A DNA stretch of 64,000 nt from Archangium violaceum Cb vi76 (lineage in GTDB: Bacteria; Myxococcota; Myxococcia; Myxococcales; Myxococcaceae): assembly GCF_000733295.1 (NCBI RefSeq), contig NZ_JPMI01000136.1, forward strand, positions 16,201 to 80,200, given 5' to 3'. The notes beneath the pieces were generated by a model. The model was not told the DNA's origin. It searched no databases and worked only from the letters and a program-made list of their open reading frames with translations. Both the position numbers and the translations under genes were made by a program. Positions 24,332-35,373 of the stretch are shown here, one piece after another (the stretch's first letter is position 1; the number at the start of each line of letters is the position of its first letter).

Positions 24332-25475
24332 AGGAGAGCTCGTAGCCGCTGTCGGTCTGTTGGATGGCGGCGGTCCTCGGCTCGACGGCGGGCATCAGGA
24401 CGTGCACGGGGGGTCCGGCTCCGAAGTCGAGTGTGCCGAACGGCACGCTCGCGACGTTGGTCACCAGGAGCCCCGCTCGGGGATCCACCGTGTGCAGCTC
24501 GCCAAGGATGCGGCCGCCCCGTTCGCGCAGCAGCCCCGCGAGGCAGGCCAGGGAGTCCCGGGCTCCCTGTGCATTCAGGGCGGCGCGGACGGCCTCCCGC
24601 ACGCGCACCGCCAGCTCGGGGAGGCTTTCGCGCTCGAGCGTCTCCCGATCGAGCCACAGGGGCGCGCCGCGGATGGCATTGCCGAAGTAGTTGTTTGGCA
24701 GCCCGCCATGGACGCGGCGGTAGTCGATGGGGAACGTGACCGCCAGCCCGTCCGGACCGGCGAGCGCGTCCGCCCGGGTCTGGATGAGCCAGGCGCAGAG
24801 GAGGTCGTTACTGGCGAGTGCCGGGTCCGCGGCCAGCGTGCGGAGCTCCGGTGGCACCAGCCGGGTGCCGAAGGAGGCGGGCCGCGGTGCCGCGAGCTCC
24901 CTCGGGGGCTGGCACCAGCGGAAGCCGGTCCTCCGCCAGAAGTCCTCCGGGGAGCGCGCCGCGGTGGGCTCCGGGTCCTCGAGGGCCAGCAGGTTCCGTT
25001 CCCAGGGGAGTGGCTCGAGGGGGCGGCCGTGCACGGCCCGGGACCAGGCGCGCAGGAACAGGAAGAGGCTGAAGCCATCCGCCACGGCGTGCGCCAGGGT
25101 GATGCCGAGCAGGCCTTCCGTGGGGGATTGAGTCAAGCGGAGGCCCAACACGGGTTGCCCGGGCGCCGCGCTCAAACGTGGCACGAGCCCGAGCGAGGAG
25201 GTGGGCCCGGTGGAGTCCTCGGGCAGGTGGGGCACCTCGTGGACCTCGAGGTGGGGTGGGGCGTTGCCCGGGGAGACGAGGCCCCAGCGGCCATCCTCCC
25301 ACTCGGCGAGGTGGCAGGTGAGCGGCGGAATCGCCTCGAGCACCGGGGCCAGCGCCGCCGAGAGCCGCCCCGCGTCCAGGCGCGCGCCGTACCGCAGGAC
25401 GATCGAGAAGGAATGACCGATGAAGAACTGGTCGATCGGTGAGAGCGGATGGGGCTCGACGGGCAACACGGGCAT
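24315..25475 (-). CDS. BAHD-like / condensation-type acyltransferase
   Basis: The likely start is ATG 25475, giving 386 residues. A GTG at 25559, next to the stop of the upstream gene, would add 28 residues of poor quality. The HHxxxD-type catalytic motif reads AHAVADGFS near residue 140, and DFGAGPP near residue 360 stands where BAHD enzymes have DFGWG. These two motifs at this spacing mark the large chloramphenicol/BAHD acyltransferase fold, which moves acyl groups from thioesters to hydroxyl or amine acceptors. Next to FAAL, ACP and P450 genes it could release or esterify the final product. The acceptor is unknown. Confidence 0.7.
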   Translation of the reverse strand: MPVLPVEPHPLSPIDQFFIGHSFSIVLRYGARLDAGRLSAALAPVLEAIPPLTCHLAEWEDGRWGLVSPGNAPPHLEVHEVPHLPEDSTGPTSSLGLVPRLSAAPGQPVLGLRLTQSPTEGLLGITLAHAVADGFSLFLFLRAWSRAVHGRPLEPLPWERNLLALEDPEPTAARSPEDFWRRTGFRWCQPPRELAAPRPASFGTRLVPPELRTLAADPALASNDLLCAWLIQTRADALAGPDGLAVTFPIDYRRVHGGLPNNYFGNAIRGAPLWLDRETLERESLPELAVRVREAVRAALNAQGARDSLACLAGLLRERGGRILGELHTVDPRAGLLVTNVASVPFGTLDFGAGPPVHVLMPAVEPRTAAIQQTDSGYELSFNAPA

Positions 25476-25559
25476 GCGCTTCTTCTCGGGAGGTAGATGG
25501 CACGGTCCCCCGCCGGCTCCAGCCAGGACGGCGCTGGAGCCGTGGGGAACGTCCGTCAC

Positions 25560-27275
25560 TCAGTAGGCGGTGCCGTTGGCGCGCTTACCGGGCGAGGACG
25601 TGGAGCTCGACAGGGTGGTGTGCAGCACGAAGGTGCCGCCGCTGGTGACATCCGGGCTGCGGTTCATGGACACGCCATCGGTGCCCGAGAGCGACGATGT
25701 ATAGGTGGTGGTGTTCACCGTCGTGCCCGACGCGTTCTTCAGCGTCACGGTGTCGCCGCTGTTGCTCAGGTTGAGCATGTTCGTGGAGGCGCCCACCGCG
25801 TTGGTGACGCCCGAGGGAATGCCCGCGGCGGCGCCGAACACGACGATGGCCTTGCCCGCGGCGAGCGAGGTGCCGCTCGCGAAGGTGTGGCGCACGCCGC
25901 TGGCGTCCGAGAGCGTCCAGCCGGAGAGGTCCGCGGCCGTGCCGCCCGAGTTGACGATCTCCACGAACTCCCCGTTCACGTCCGAGCCGGCCTCGTTGGC
26001 GAGGATCTCATTGATGAACACCACCGCCGCACCGCCTCCACCGCCGGAGGTGGTGATGGAGAAGTTCGCGTTGCTCGAGTCGGTGATGGCGGAGTTGGAG
26101 GCATCGCTCACGCGCACCTTCGCGGTGGTGGAGGTGGTGCTCGGGACGGTCCACGCGTAGGAGCCCGTGGAGGCCGAGGTGCTGGAGGTGAGGGTGGTCC
26201 AGGTGGAGCCGTTGAGCGTGTACTCGAGCTTCACGTTCGTCACGCCGGTGGCCGTCCAGGTGATGCTCTGGGCGCTGCCGGTCGTCCAGCTCTCGCCGCC
26301 GTTGGGGGAGCCCACCGTGATGCTCGCGGTGGTGGTGGTGCTGTCGGGGATGAGGAAGTCCTTGATGACGGCCATGTGCTGCATGTTGGTGGCGCCGCTG
26401 TCACCCGAGAGCGCGGGGGAGATCTCCGAGAGGGGCGAGTACACGCGGGTGTCGATCACCGTGCCGGCGGCGAAGGAGCTGGAGCCGATGACGGTGGCCG
26501 TCTGGTAGGCGCGCAGGTCCGCGTCCACGAGCACGTGGTCATACGGCTTGCCTCGGCTGGCGTTGGTGTTGCCGTTGCCGTTGCGGTCCACGGGGTACGG
26601 GCTGGCGGTGCTCACCACCTGGGAGAAGGTGCTGAAGCAGGACTCGGAGCGGCTGTCGGTGTTGAGGTCTCCGGCGATGACCAGGTAGTCGCTCGTGGGG
26701 ACGTTGGCCTTGATGTAGTTGACCAGGTTGGTGGCCTCGGTGTTGCGCACGCCGCTGCCGGAGGTGAGCAGGTGCACGCTCACCACCCAGAGGTCCTTGG
26801 GCCCCGGCACGTCGATGCGCGCCCAGGCGAAGTCGCGGTTGGACACCTGGGTGTCCGTCCACTCACCCGAGGCGATGATGGGGTAGCGGCTGATGATGCC
26901 GTTGGGGATCTGCGCCCCGGTCTCCCGGTAGTAGTAGAACCCCGTGCCGAAGGCGGTGTTGACGAAGCTCCGGATGGCGGTGGCCGAGTTGTCCCCGTAG
27001 TTGAACTCCTGGATGGCGACCACGTCCGGCCGGGTACCCTGGAAGATGCGGGTGCCATGGCCCGGGTCGTAGCTCTGGTAGTTGCCGCTGGAGATGTTGG
27101 CGGCCATCACGCGCAGCCGCACGCTCGCCGCGGCCTCCTGGGTGCCCAGGGTGTCGTCGCCGGCCTCCTCCAGGGACGCGCCACCGCAAGCCGCCAACGT
27201 GAGGGAGAGCACGGCCGCCAGCAGACGGCGGCCGAGGAGCGTGGGCCCCGAGGAAGAGGTTTCTGTCTTTCGCAC
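25560..27275 (-). CDS. EEP-family nuclease lipoprotein with lamin-tail domain
   Basis: A GTG start at 27275 with AGGAA upstream gives 571 residues. The signal peptide ends in the lipobox LAAC. Residues about 50-310 form an endonuclease/exonuclease/phosphatase domain with QEFNYGD, GDLNTDS, DHVLVD and a late catalytic His in QHMAVI. Next comes a Ser/Thr-rich Ig-like module beginning SPNGGESWTTG, then a lamin-tail domain (FINEILANEAGSDVNGEFVEI). It is probably a surface or secreted DNase or phosphoesterase. A related enzyme with different accessory repeats is encoded at 61898. Confidence 0.82.
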   Translation of the reverse strand: MRKTETSSSGPTLLGRRLLAAVLSLTLAACGGASLEEAGDDTLGTQEAAASVRLRVMAANISSGNYQSYDPGHGTRIFQGTRPDVVAIQEFNYGDNSATAIRSFVNTAFGTGFYYYRETGAQIPNGIISRYPIIASGEWTDTQVSNRDFAWARIDVPGPKDLWVVSVHLLTSGSGVRNTEATNLVNYIKANVPTSDYLVIAGDLNTDSRSESCFSTFSQVVSTASPYPVDRNGNGNTNASRGKPYDHVLVDADLRAYQTATVIGSSSFAAGTVIDTRVYSPLSEISPALSGDSGATNMQHMAVIKDFLIPDSTTTTASITVGSPNGGESWTTGSAQSITWTATGVTNVKLEYTLNGSTWTTLTSSTSASTGSYAWTVPSTTSTTAKVRVSDASNSAITDSSNANFSITTSGGGGGAAVVFINEILANEAGSDVNGEFVEIVNSGGTAADLSGWTLSDASGVRHTFASGTSLAAGKAIVVFGAAAGIPSGVTNAVGASTNMLNLSNSGDTVTLKNASGTTVNTTTYTSSLSGTDGVSMNRSPDVTSGGTFVLHTTLSSSTSSPGKRANGTAY

Positions 27276-27461
27276 GATGTCGGTTCCTGCCCCGGGGACC
27301 CCGGAGCGGTGGGAGGGTTCGCGGAGACACCACGTCTCCTGGCGAAGGAGGCGGATGCCCGCCTGCTTCTCCTCCTCTCGTTATCGGCGAAAAAACGGGC
27401 GCTGTTGCGTAACGGTGTGTGAATTCCGCTACGGCTCGATGCGTGAGCCGAAACGGAGCGC

Positions 27462-28559
27462 TCAGCTCCCGACCTTGGTGGACTCGGGCAGGGGGGCCGG
27501 GGCGGGAGCGGAGCCCGAGTCCTCCTGGCCCAGGGCGGCGAGCTTGCGCGCGAGCTGCTCGGCCTGCGCGCCCTTGGAGCCGATGTCGCCGCCCTTCACG
27601 CCGACGAGGGACACCCGGGCGCGCTCCAGCAGGGCCACCTGCGCGTGCAGTTGCGCCAGCAACCGCTCCCGCTTGCGGCCCAGCAAATCCAGGTGGTTGA
27701 GCTCCTCGCCCAGCGACGAGGCCGCGAGCTCCAACTGCCGGCGCGCCACCGCGTCCGTGGCCGCGGCCGCCTTGTCGCGCAGCTCCTTCACCTGGGCGTC
27801 CACGTCGCTCTGGTGCACCGCGCGCAGCTGCGCCTCCAGCTCCGCGTGGGACTCGGCGAGGGAGAACACCTCGCGCGCCATCTTCTCCAGCACGCCCACC
27901 AGCTCCGTCTTCCCGGGCCCCGGCGTCAGGCGCGCCGCCTCCTTCTGGCACTGCCGGTACAGCGTCACCGCGCGCGACACCAGGCCCTGCGCCTCGCCGG
28001 ACAGCTGCTTCTCCAGCGCCGTGCCCCGTGCCTCCACCGCGTTGCCGTGCACCGTCACGTGGGTGGCCAGCATGCCCACGCTCCAGAAGAGCGCCACCGC
28101 CGCCATGCCCAGCACCGTGCCCACCGCGCCCAGCCGCCCGTCGAAGAGCCGCGCGTCCATCACCGTCTTCACGTACAGCCCGAGCGGCACCAGCGCGCCC
28201 GCGCCCACCGCTCCGGCCAGCACCTGCAGCGGCCTGGGCTTCCACCGGGTCCCCAGCCAGCCCACCACCCCGGCGGCCAGTGCGCCCGTGCAGGCCTCGG
28301 ACAGGGGCGAGGGGATGAAGAGCATGTCCGGGACGTTCAGCAGCACGGGGAAGCCCAGCAGCATCCCCACGCGCACCTTCCAGTCCGTGCGCGCCCCGGC
28401 CAGCGCCGCGCCCGCCACCGCGAAGAAGCCCGCGTCCACCTGCACGTACAGCCGTGAGGCCGCCACCGCGAGCAGGCCCGCGGCCACTCCGCCACCCAGC
28501 GCACGCAGGGTGCGCACCTCGAAGTCCTCGCGTTCCTGGAGCTGTATCGACAGGGGCAT
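27462..28559 (-). CDS. Membrane protein with cytoplasmic coiled coil
   Basis: I do not recognise this 365-residue protein. The first 180 residues contain five or six hydrophobic segments rich in Ala, Gly and Val. The rest is soluble, charged and Ala-rich with heptad-like spacing (KELRDKAAAATDAVARRQLE), ending in a Pro/Ala tail. It may anchor a coiled coil at the inner membrane. It is followed, 186 bases away, by the nuclease gene and preceded, 16 bases away, by the VWA protein gene on the same strand. Confidence 0.7.
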   Translation of the reverse strand: MPLSIQLQEREDFEVRTLRALGGGVAAGLLAVAASRLYVQVDAGFFAVAGAALAGARTDWKVRVGMLLGFPVLLNVPDMLFIPSPLSEACTGALAAGVVGWLGTRWKPRPLQVLAGAVGAGALVPLGLYVKTVMDARLFDGRLGAVGTVLGMAAVALFWSVGMLATHVTVHGNAVEARGTALEKQLSGEAQGLVSRAVTLYRQCQKEAARLTPGPGKTELVGVLEKMAREVFSLAESHAELEAQLRAVHQSDVDAQVKELRDKAAAATDAVARRQLELAASSLGEELNHLDLLGRKRERLLAQLHAQVALLERARVSLVGVKGGDIGSKGAQAEQLARKLAALGQEDSGSAPAPAPLPESTKVGS

Positions 28560-28575
28560 GGCCGGGCTTTCCTGC

Positions 28576-30000
28576 TCAGTCTGTACCGTAGGAGTTGTTC
28601 TGACCGAAGGTTCTCAGCGACTTGCGATGAAGCTGTAACGCCTCACGCTTCACGGAAGTTTCATCCTGGGCGTTGAGATAGGCTGCCTTCGTCCGGTCCA
28701 CGTCCGCAAGCTCCCCGGCGAGCGCCTCCGCGGAGCTGCCGAACAGGCCCCGGGCGTTGTCCAGCAGGCCCAGGGCCTTCTCCCGGTTGCCGCGCTTCAT
28801 CTCCTCGGCGGCCGCCTGCATCTCCCGGGCCCCGAGCGCCTTCACCGCGTGCACCCGCACCTCCTGGTCCAGGTTGGCCCGCACCAGCCCCTCGTCTTCC
28901 GTCACCCGGGCCGACAGGGGCAGGTACGTCTCCACCGGCCGTGCGGCCTCCACGTCCTGGTAGCGCAGCCGCGCCCCCAGCACGCCCCGGCCCTCCTTGG
29001 AGGACTCCTTGGAGGACTCCAGCGACAGCGTCAGCTTCACCACCACCTGCGCCTCCTGCCCGCCCGCCAGGTCATACAGGCGCACCACCCGGCTCTTGCC
29101 CTCGCGCCGCGCCGGCACGCCCATCACCTCCGCGTCCAGCACGCCCTCGGGCAGCTCCAGCCGCAGCTCCATCCCGCGCGCCAGCGTCCCCGCCGCCTGC
29201 TCCAGCTCCCGCCGCAGGATTTCCGCCAGCTTCTCCGAGTCCTGGATGTAGCCGTAGAAGCCGCCGCCCTGCTCGGCCAGGCCGCGCATCAGCCGCTCGT
29301 TGAACTCATCCCCCACGCCCAGGCCGCTCACCGTCAGGCCCTGGCGCTGGTAGGTGTCCGCCAGTTTCAGCAGCTCCGAGTCCTCCACGAGGCCCTCGGT
29401 GGGGTGCCCGTCGCTGAGCAGGAGGATGCGGCTCACCCGGAAGCGCTCCACGTACGGGAGCAGCTGCTGGGCCGCCGCCTGCAGGCCGCCGCTGATGTTG
29501 GTGGCGCCCTCGTCCTGGATGGTGTCCACGAAGGCCAGCATCTGATGGCGCACCTCGTCCGTCACCTGCTGGCTGGGGAAGACGCGCACGTCCGAGCCGT
29601 AGTGCACCAGGGCCAGCCGGTCCTCGGCGCCCAGGCGCTCCACCAGCAGCCGCGCCGCGAGCCTGGCGTCCGTCAGCTTCTGGCCGCGCATGGAGCCCGA
29701 GCGGTCGATGACGAGCGCCAGGCTCACCGGCACACGCTGCTCCTCGCGGGGCTTGTCCGCGCGCACCGTCAGCACGGCGTAGGCCTCGCTGGGCCCGGAC
29801 ATGAGGTAGGCCCCGGACAGCTTGCCCTGCAGCGTCACCGGGCCGTCCTTGGCGGTGGCCGGGGGCAGCACCACGCCGGTGGGGGCCTCGCCGGGTTGGG
29901 CCAGGGTGTGGCTCGTGTCCTTCTGGCGGGGCAGGCCCACCACCGCCGCCGTCAGGGCGAGCAGTCCGGTGGTGGCCAGCAGCAGGGCGGTTCGGTTCAT
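28576..30000 (-). CDS. VWA-domain protein, exported
   Basis: ATG 30000 follows GAGG at seven bases, giving 474 residues with an N-terminal membrane/signal segment (MNRTALLLATTGLLALTAAV). Residues about 90-260 are a von Willebrand A domain with an intact metal site: DRSGSM, a Thr in EGATNISGG and an Asp in LLSDGHP. The region after it is beta-rich, and the C-terminal 100 residues are helical with repeats like AAEEMKRGNREKALGLL. Such proteins usually act in protein-protein contacts or metal-dependent adhesion at the cell envelope. The partner is unknown. Confidence 0.82.
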   Translation of the reverse strand: MNRTALLLATTGLLALTAAVVGLPRQKDTSHTLAQPGEAPTGVVLPPATAKDGPVTLQGKLSGAYLMSGPSEAYAVLTVRADKPREEQRVPVSLALVIDRSGSMRGQKLTDARLAARLLVERLGAEDRLALVHYGSDVRVFPSQQVTDEVRHQMLAFVDTIQDEGATNISGGLQAAAQQLLPYVERFRVSRILLLSDGHPTEGLVEDSELLKLADTYQRQGLTVSGLGVGDEFNERLMRGLAEQGGGFYGYIQDSEKLAEILRRELEQAAGTLARGMELRLELPEGVLDAEVMGVPARREGKSRVVRLYDLAGGQEAQVVVKLTLSLESSKESSKEGRGVLGARLRYQDVEAARPVETYLPLSARVTEDEGLVRANLDQEVRVHAVKALGAREMQAAAEEMKRGNREKALGLLDNARGLFGSSAEALAGELADVDRTKAAYLNAQDETSVKREALQLHRKSLRTFGQNNSYGTD

Positions 30001-30107
30001 CGGCAATCCTCGAAAGGCGGGGGGATGGCGTTCCACGCAGCCTGTCCCAGGTTCGCCACTTTCCCCATCCGTCACCAGGAGGAGGGTCCGGCAACGGGAG
30101 GATGCCG

Positions 30108-32639
30108 TCAGCTCCCCACGGCGGACGCGTTGTTCGTCACCAGCTCGCGCACCACGCGCCGCACGGCCGTCTCGTCGAAGGGCTTCTCCAGGGTGGGGTT
30201 GGGCACCCGGGCCAGGAAGTCCCGCGCCCCCTGGGTGAAGGCGCCGCCGGAGACGAAGACGAAGCGCCGCTCCAGCCCCGAGCCTCCCTGCTGGACGGCC
30301 TCGTACAGGTCCTTGCCGCCCAGGTCCGGCATCATCACGTCGCACAGCACGGCGTGGAAGCGGTTGTCCGCGGACAGCTTCTCCAGCGCCTGCCTCCCGC
30401 TGGTGGCCAGCTCCACCTCGTGCTCGCGCAGAATCCGCCGCAGCGCCCGTCCGACGGCGGGCTCGTCGTCCACGATGAGCACCCGTCCGCGCTGGGTGAT
30501 GGGCACCTGGGGCGCCGGCACCGGCTTCTGCACCCGGGCGCCCGGCTCGGCCGCGGGCAGCACCACCCGCACCGTGGTGCCCCGGCCCGGCTGGCTCTCC
30601 ACGGAGATTTCCCCGCCCAGGCTGGTGATGATGCCGTGGCAGATGGACAGGCCCAGGCCCGTGCCCACGCCCACCGGCTTGGTGGTGAAGAAGGGATCGA
30701 AGATGCGGCCCATCACCTCGGGGGGGATGCCCGAGCCCGAGTCCTGCACCTCGGCGATGACGCGGCCCTGCTCGCCCTCGCGCGTCACCAGGCGGATTTC
30801 GTTCTTCTCCGCCGCGCCCTCGGGGATGGCCTGCGCCGCGTTCACCACCAGGTTGAGGAACACCTGGCACAACCGGCCCTCGTTGCCCTTCACGTGCGGC
30901 ATGGGCCCGTACTCGCGCTTGAGCCGCGCCCGGTGCTTGATTTCGTTGGCGGCCAGCATCACCGCCGAGTCCAGCACCGCGTGCAGGTCCACCGCCTCCA
31001 GCCGCTCCTCGTCCGGGCGGGAGAAGGCCTTGAGCTGGCGGACGATCTGCCGCACGCGCTCGGCGCCCTCGCGGGCCTCCATGATGACCGAGCGCCACTC
31101 GTCCACCTCGGGCCGCGCCGCCAGCCCGCCCGGCATCATGGACGGCATGCGGCGCATCTCGTCCAGGAGGAAGCCCAGGTTGGAGATGACGAAGGCCAGC
31201 GGGTTGTTGATTTCGTGGGCGATGCCCGCGGCCAGCGTGCCCATGGAGGCCATGCGGTCCGCCAGCGACAACTGCGACTGGAGCTTGCGCTGCTCGGTGA
31301 CGTCTCGCGCGATGGACACCACGGCCGGCTCGCCGTCGAAGAGCAGCGGCAGCGAGGCGAACTCCACCACGCGAATCTTCCCGTCCTGCCGCCGCATGCG
31401 CCGCTCGCCCGTCACCAGCGACACCATGCCCTCGGGCGTGGGCGGCTCGTCCACCAGGAATTCCTGCAGCCGCCGGCCCATCAAGTCATGCGGCCGCTCG
31501 AAGCCCAGCGCCGTCACCAGCGCCGAGTTGGCGTAGATGATGTGCTCGTCCCGCTGGATGGCCGCCGGCTCCGGCACGCCCTCCAGCAGCAGGCGGAAGC
31601 TGGCCTCGGACAGCTTGAGGGCCTCCTCGAACTGGCGGCGCTCGGTGATGTCCCGGGCGATGCCTTCCACGGCCACGCACAGGCCGGTGGCGTCCAGCAC
31701 CGGCGTCACCACGTGCTGCAACCACACCAGCCGCCCGTCGCGCCGGGTGAAGCGCACCACCACGGGCGTGTCCGCCATCCGCTGGGGATCGGACAGGAGC
31801 TGCTCGAGTACCTGGAGATCCTCCGAGTGCACCTGGCGGTGCCACAGCTCGGGGTCCCGGTAGTGCTCCTCCGGGGAGAAGCCCAGGTTGTTCGTCACCA
31901 CGCCGCTGATGAAGGCGAAGCTGCGCGTGCCCGCCAGCTGGTAGCGGTAGAGCACGTCCGAGGCGTTCTCCGCGATGCGCCGGAAGCGCAGCTCCCGCTC
32001 GCGCAGCGCGCGCTCGGACTGCCGCTGTTCCATGCACAGGGCGATGGCCCCCGCCGCCGCCCACAGCAGATCCACCTCCAGCTTGTCCCACTCGCGCTCC
32101 TCGGCGCAGTTGTCGAAGCCGATGAAACCCGCGAGCGTCCCGTGCACCCACAAGGGCAGCGTCAGCACCGAGAGGATCTGCTGCGGCTCCAGGACGGCCC
32201 GCTCCTCCTGTGGAAGGTCCCTCACCCGCCCCGACAGCACCTGCCCGCGCGACAGCAGCTCGTACAGGCGGGGCATCTGCCGCTCCAGCGGCATGTCCTG
32301 CAACTGCGGGTTGTGCAGCTCCGGCGTCACCCCGGGGGCGCACCATTCGGCGCGCTGGCTGAAGAGCTGATTGCCGTCCGGCGAGCGGTGCGCCTCGAAG
32401 ATGTAGGCGCGGCTGGCTCCCGAGGCCTCGCCCAGGGGCGCCACCAGCCGCTCGAAGAGGTTCTCCGAGGCCGACGCCGCCAGCAGCCGCTGTTGGAGCT
32501 CCACCACCGCGGTGAGGTAGCGCTCGCGGCGGGCCAGTGCGGCTGTCGTCGCCCGCCGCTCGGTGACGTCGTTGGGCGGGCCGCCCGTCCCGGGGGACGT
32601 GGCGTCTTCCGCGTGGGTCTGCTGAGGCTTCGGATGCAT
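30108..32639 (-). CDS. Hybrid histidine kinase (GAF-PAS-PAS-HisKA-HATPase-REC)
   Basis: The start at 32639 (MHPKPQQ) gives 843 residues. The order is a GAF domain around 45-230, a PAS domain around 245-365, a second PAS around 375-490, a phosphoacceptor motif AAGIAHEINNPLAF around 510, an ATP-binding domain with DSGSGIPPE and GTGLGLSI, and a C-terminal receiver with CDVMMPDLGG holding the phospho-Asp. No transmembrane segment is seen, so it is a cytoplasmic sensor. No separate response regulator is next to it. The upstream kinase at 32774 is on the same strand 134 bases away. Confidence 0.87.
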   Translation of the reverse strand: MHPKPQQTHAEDATSPGTGGPPNDVTERRATTAALARRERYLTAVVELQQRLLAASASENLFERLVAPLGEASGASRAYIFEAHRSPDGNQLFSQRAEWCAPGVTPELHNPQLQDMPLERQMPRLYELLSRGQVLSGRVRDLPQEERAVLEPQQILSVLTLPLWVHGTLAGFIGFDNCAEEREWDKLEVDLLWAAAGAIALCMEQRQSERALRERELRFRRIAENASDVLYRYQLAGTRSFAFISGVVTNNLGFSPEEHYRDPELWHRQVHSEDLQVLEQLLSDPQRMADTPVVVRFTRRDGRLVWLQHVVTPVLDATGLCVAVEGIARDITERRQFEEALKLSEASFRLLLEGVPEPAAIQRDEHIIYANSALVTALGFERPHDLMGRRLQEFLVDEPPTPEGMVSLVTGERRMRRQDGKIRVVEFASLPLLFDGEPAVVSIARDVTEQRKLQSQLSLADRMASMGTLAAGIAHEINNPLAFVISNLGFLLDEMRRMPSMMPGGLAARPEVDEWRSVIMEAREGAERVRQIVRQLKAFSRPDEERLEAVDLHAVLDSAVMLAANEIKHRARLKREYGPMPHVKGNEGRLCQVFLNLVVNAAQAIPEGAAEKNEIRLVTREGEQGRVIAEVQDSGSGIPPEVMGRIFDPFFTTKPVGVGTGLGLSICHGIITSLGGEISVESQPGRGTTVRVVLPAAEPGARVQKPVPAPQVPITQRGRVLIVDDEPAVGRALRRILREHEVELATSGRQALEKLSADNRFHAVLCDVMMPDLGGKDLYEAVQQGGSGLERRFVFVSGGAFTQGARDFLARVPNPTLEKPFDETAVRRVVRELVTNNASAVGS

Positions 32640-32773
32640 GCGGATGGGGGTGCTTCGATTCCAACGGACTCGGGGGGGCCCGGGGAACCGCCTCGCTGGA
32701 GAATTACGATAGCCTGCCCTACACCCTTCTGCACCATCCTCCAAGAAAACGTGTATTCCCGCTTGTTCGGGGA

Positions 32774-35281
<2,508 letters not shown>

Positions 35282-35373
35282 GCACCTCCCTTCCAATCAG
35301 CTTGCCCGTTCCAAATCCACCGCCCGCGGGTGATTCGTCCATCGCCCGACACCCCGTGTGTGGGGAAGGGTGC

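Noticed and set aside
28576..31098. A longer start for the VWA protein reaching into the neighbouring kinase gene
   Set aside because: The upstream part overlaps the kinase coding sequence and is Arg/Gly-rich filler; ATG 30000 has a ribosome site and a signal segment.
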